A stretch of DNA of 64,000 nucleotides from Zygaena filipendulae (lineage: Eukaryota; Arthropoda; Insecta; Lepidoptera; Zygaenidae), in NCBI GenBank assembly GCA_907165275.2, contig OU015672.1, positions 8,600,501 through 8,664,500 on the forward strand, given 5' to 3'. The notes below the pieces were generated by a model. The model made no database searches, had not been told where the DNA came from, and saw only the letters and a list, made by a program, of their open reading frames with translations. The position numbers and the translations under genes were made by a program. Positions 61,089-64,000 of the stretch are shown in pieces. Position 1 is the first letter of the stretch, and the number at the start of each line of letters is the position of its first letter.

Positions 61089-62219
61089 CACGTTCATTGC
61101 GTTACGCTATCTATCAGATCTCTTGCTGGACTTTTGTACTGTGCGTTGACTAAAATCGTGTTGTTTCACTCCTTGCGTGAGGCTCTAACGTGTAAAGTAC
61201 TTTACGTATGAGTAAGACAAACAAACATATTTGCTTCCTACTTAAAAGTGAATTTAATGACATAAAAAAAAATAATTGAGATGGATTAGGTCCCTAACGC
61301 ACAGTAGTATAATTATTTTCATTCCTTGCGTTAGGAGACATCTCGATACTCGTGGAATCGTAGGCCTCGTAGACGCAAGATAGGGAGGGTGAGCGGCGCG
61401 GGCGCTGCGTGACTCGATTTAGTGTTGTCCTAGCATCGACGTGGGAGGCCGCGCGCACGTTCGAAAATAAAACTACGTGTTTACATTTTAAAGTGTGTTG
61501 ATAAACAATGAGAGACACATACCTTTTCACTATTAGGAAAACTAATAAAATTGGATTCCATTGCATTTACTTCACTGATGTGGTTGCATGTGGTTTATTT
61601 ACATATATAAAATGCATTTTATTACAGAATTCCCCGAAGGAAGATGTACAGATCATGTTTTCCAACGTGGCGACAAAAAAAGACGTTGTGTGGGTTGTTA
61701 TGAAAAATTACGACGCACATTAAACAGCACTGACGCTTCTAAAAAATCTAAAAGAATTGTTACCATTTGCACAAAATGCAATCAATCAATGTGCTTACCA
61801 TGTTTTAATGAAAAACACTTTGCAAAGTTTATAAATAAAATTCCTTAATAACACTTTTTTTATCGATAACTGAGATATTATTTTATTCACATCACTACTT
61901 ACTACAAATATTGAACTATCTTCGGTTGCGGTACGAGATACAATCGATATCTAGTTTTTTTTTGGTATTTGTAGTTTATTCTAATGTCAAAACTGCGTGC
62001 GAACCTAGTAAAATATAGAGCAATAGGCTATCTTTGACCTACAAAAACTTCTAAATATATATCATTGGTTTTTTGGAAGATATAAATTATTTTCAAAACT
62101 GTATTTTTAGGAGACTGATTAGGTCTCAAACGCACCAAAGGATAGGTAAGTTTTGAGCTCTTTTAGGTCTCAAACGCACTGGTTGAAAGTTCGTTGAAAA
62201 TGGTCACGCAGCGAACGTG
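61089..62219 (+). mobile_element. shortened piggyBac transposon
   Basis: Ends CACGTTC..TGCGT and (inverted) ACGCAGCGAACGTG are flanked by TTAA at 61085-61088 and 62220-62223, the canonical piggyBac target duplication. Sub-terminal 'ttaggtc.c.aacgcac' motifs occur at 61288, 62121 and 62163. At 1131 bp it is about half the length of an autonomous element and keeps only the 3' end of the transposase gene. Confidence 0.8.
61588..61848 (+). pseudogene. C-terminal Cys-rich domain of piggyBac transposase
   Basis: The frame ends with GRCTDHVFQRGDKKRRC, CYEKL, ICTKC and MCLPCFNEKHF, then TAA. The C..C/C..C/C..C..H arrangement is the zinc-binding domain that piggyBac transposases use to bind their ends. 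The whole catalytic DDD core is missing. Upstream, tttattacag at 61618-61627 looks like a splice acceptor, so the domain could be joined to another exon; a non-homologous short ORF begins at 61508. The fragment is cleanly open, which is notable for a remnant. Confidence 0.7.
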
Positions 62220-62279
62220 TTAATAATGACGAACGATGCCGGTAAAAGTATAGAATTTTTTCCATTACCTTTGCTATGA

Positions 62280-62440
62280 TACTGGTCGCCTATCAGCGCC
62301 GCGGGACTAGTTCTCACTCAGTCTTCTTCTAGACTCAGAAAAGTAGCCATTTTGATCTACTTAGCTTAACTTTTGTAATTGTCACCAGTTTGTACCTATT
62401 TGTTTCGTGGTATCAAATAAATTTTATTCTATTCTATTCT
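62280..62440 (+). mobile_element. 5'-truncated LINE 3' end with (ATTCT)n tail
   Basis: 'gtggtatcaaataaattttattctattctattct': AATAAA and a pentanucleotide tail, like 27310-27649. No coding part. Confidence 0.45.
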
Positions 62441-62902
62441 AATCTACAATATGCGATGCAAATTGTTGGTAACCAAAACGCGCGTGGCGAGCGAGCGTAG
62501 CGAGCGTTCCGCGGCAGGGGCCAGCGATGCGTCAAAGACAAACTGCTTGGCAAGCCACGTCGGTTTTATCTTAAAATAAAAGTCGGGCCAGTGTTCTAGC
62601 TTGTTTGGGTGCTTTGCATCTTATTTATGGACTCAACCAGTATCACAGCTCATCATCACTTTCACCGGATTCGTCGGTGATTATTACCATTCCCCGCATT
62701 TCTCACATTTACCGTAACATATTATGTGCTTACTGTAATTTCATATGTATGCTATCGGAGAATATTATTGAAACTAGAATATCTAATTTACTATAATAAA
62801 TTTTGATTTTATACCTGCGTATTTTAGTCACTTCTAGTTTCTTTCAATGAAACTAAAGGAAATACCAAAAGCATTCAAACGACTTCCAAAAAATGCAATT
62901 AT

Positions 62903-62938
62903 TGTGAAAGTTAAAACACCCCTGTTTTAACTTTCACA
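62903..62938. repeat. 16-bp hairpin with CCCC loop
   Basis: tgtgaaagttaaaaca and its exact complement flank cccc; the pairing resumes outside after one bulged base (aattat / ataatt). Confidence 0.8.
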
Positions 62939-63004
62939 TAATTAGCACACACAATTGTGTGAAAGCTTTAGTATAAGATTTACCACCTTACAAATCTGGC
63001 TAAT

Positions 63005-63110
63005 CATAAGACTAAAAAAAAACATACATACAGCCGAAAGCAGAACCTCCTCTTTTTCAACCGACTTTTCAAAAAGGAGGAGGTTCTCAATTCAACGCGT
63101 ATGTTTTTTC
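63005..63110. repeat. head-to-head pair of 'ggaggaggttc' repeats
   Basis: acatacatacagccgaaagc..gaacctcctcttttt faces ttcaaaaaggaggaggttctc..gcgtatgtttttt. A third copy in plus orientation is at 63605-63660. Confidence 0.6.
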
Positions 63111-63721
63111 TTTGTTACCTCATATCTCTCGACTGCGTGAAGCGATTTGATGATTCTTTTTTTGTTTAGCACAAACCAATAATAATATTACGTGTATTAT
63201 TGTCTTTTGGATTAAATCGGTATTTTGTTGTTTTTAGCTTTTTAGTTTCGTGTTTTTGAAAGTCGCTTTTTATTTTGTTATTAGAAGTCGGGTAGGTAAT
63301 CAGTTTTACCTACTCTTTGTTGCAAAGTTATACGATGACATACCCAATATTGTTGGTTTAGAACAATATTTTTATACCTTAAATAAACATTTACATAATA
63401 CTAATTGAAACATCCCACTGAAAACTCGCTGTTGGTAATCTAGGCTTAAGCCTCAGAGAAAACGTGGCCTAAAAGATGAAATTCAGCCGTGCAAAAGGTT
63501 TAAAAGAGGATTACCTATGACACATACATAGCCTTGGTATCCCAGCGGTGTCTAGAATCTTCTTTTATCCTCCTAAGGAAACGGCGTTTCATTGCCGTTG
63601 GAACTTATTAACCGACATCCAAAAAGGAGGAGGTTCTATGTTCGATTGTATGTATGTTTTTTTTTGTGTCTCTTTTTCGATCTACTTACGAATTACTACA
63701 AATATTAGCTGTTTATATAAA

Positions 63722-63780
63722 ACTAGCTGATCCCCGCGGTTTCACCCGTATTAATTTCGGAGTTCCCGCGGGAATTCCGG
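63722..63780 (+). repeat. CTAGCTG-family repeat, head
   Basis: actagctgatccccgcggtttcacccg..ggaattccggatt. Confidence 0.6.
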
Positions 63781-63966
63781 ATTAAAATTTGTAATCTTGT
63801 AATTTGTAATGAATGAATTTATTATGTTATAATACTATATTATGAATTTATTATACATAGGGGAATCATCTTGGGAGTAAAATTTGTTGAAATAAACGCG
63901 AAAAAATATAAATATTCTTTCAAAACTATAAAGGAGACATTTTAATAGATTTATTATTCATTATGG

Positions 63967-64000
63967 ACTAGCTGTGCCCCGTAGTTTCACACGCGTTAAT
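63967..64000 (+). repeat. CTAGCTG-family repeat, cut by the window end
   Basis: actagctgtgccccgtagtttcacacg. Confidence 0.6.

Overview
The window looks like nuclear DNA of a moth or butterfly (Lepidoptera). It is AT-rich and packed with short dispersed repeats whose ends read CTAGCTG..CCCGCGGTTTCACCCGCG at one side and TATAATATTAGTA at the other; about 45 full or partial copies lie here in both orientations. Class II remnants with terminal inverted repeats (hAT, piggyBac, foldback and several MITE families) and a Kabuki/CsRn1-like Ty3/Gypsy element also fit an insect. Long protein-coding ORFs occur only inside the retrotransposons. Host coding DNA is limited to short candidate exons.

Layout. 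0-24 kb is intergenic or intronic DNA filled with repeats and MITEs, with a candidate terminal exon (876-1020, minus), a GC-rich candidate exon (about 9.0-9.2 kb) and a candidate first exon (10607-10656, plus). 24.5-26.6 kb is a foldback transposon with a perfect 9-bp target duplication. 26.7-33.5 kb is more repeats. 33.5-45.1 kb is a Ty3/Gypsy retrotransposon with nearly identical 927-bp LTRs, a 4-bp target duplication, a tRNA-Trp-type primer site, gag and pol. A complete 5.6-kb non-LTR retrotransposon (Jockey-type, two open ORFs, minus strand, 11-bp target duplication) sits in the last codons of pol. 45-53 kb is repeats plus a TATA/initiator promoter candidate and a strongly folding 98-nt segment near 47.3-47.6 kb, and a plus-strand promoter/exon candidate at 49.8 kb. 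53.2-56.2 kb is a 3.0-kb hAT-type element without a transposase ORF. 57-59 kb holds the best host-gene evidence: a 90-codon first coding exon (58119-58388, minus) with a canonical splice donor, a GC-rich presumptive promoter upstream and an antisense scrap of LINE reverse transcriptase in its leader. 61.1-62.2 kb is a shortened piggyBac element that keeps only the Cys-rich C-terminus of its transposase.

Nesting gives a relative history: the short CTAGCTG repeat came first, the Gypsy element inserted into it, and the LINE inserted into Gypsy. The two large retroelements look young (three LTR differences in 927 bp; both LINE ORFs open). The host exons, if they belong to one minus-strand gene, would span most of the window with very long repeat-filled introns; this is inference and needs transcript data. 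Family names rest on motifs, target-site duplications and terminal sequences read by eye.
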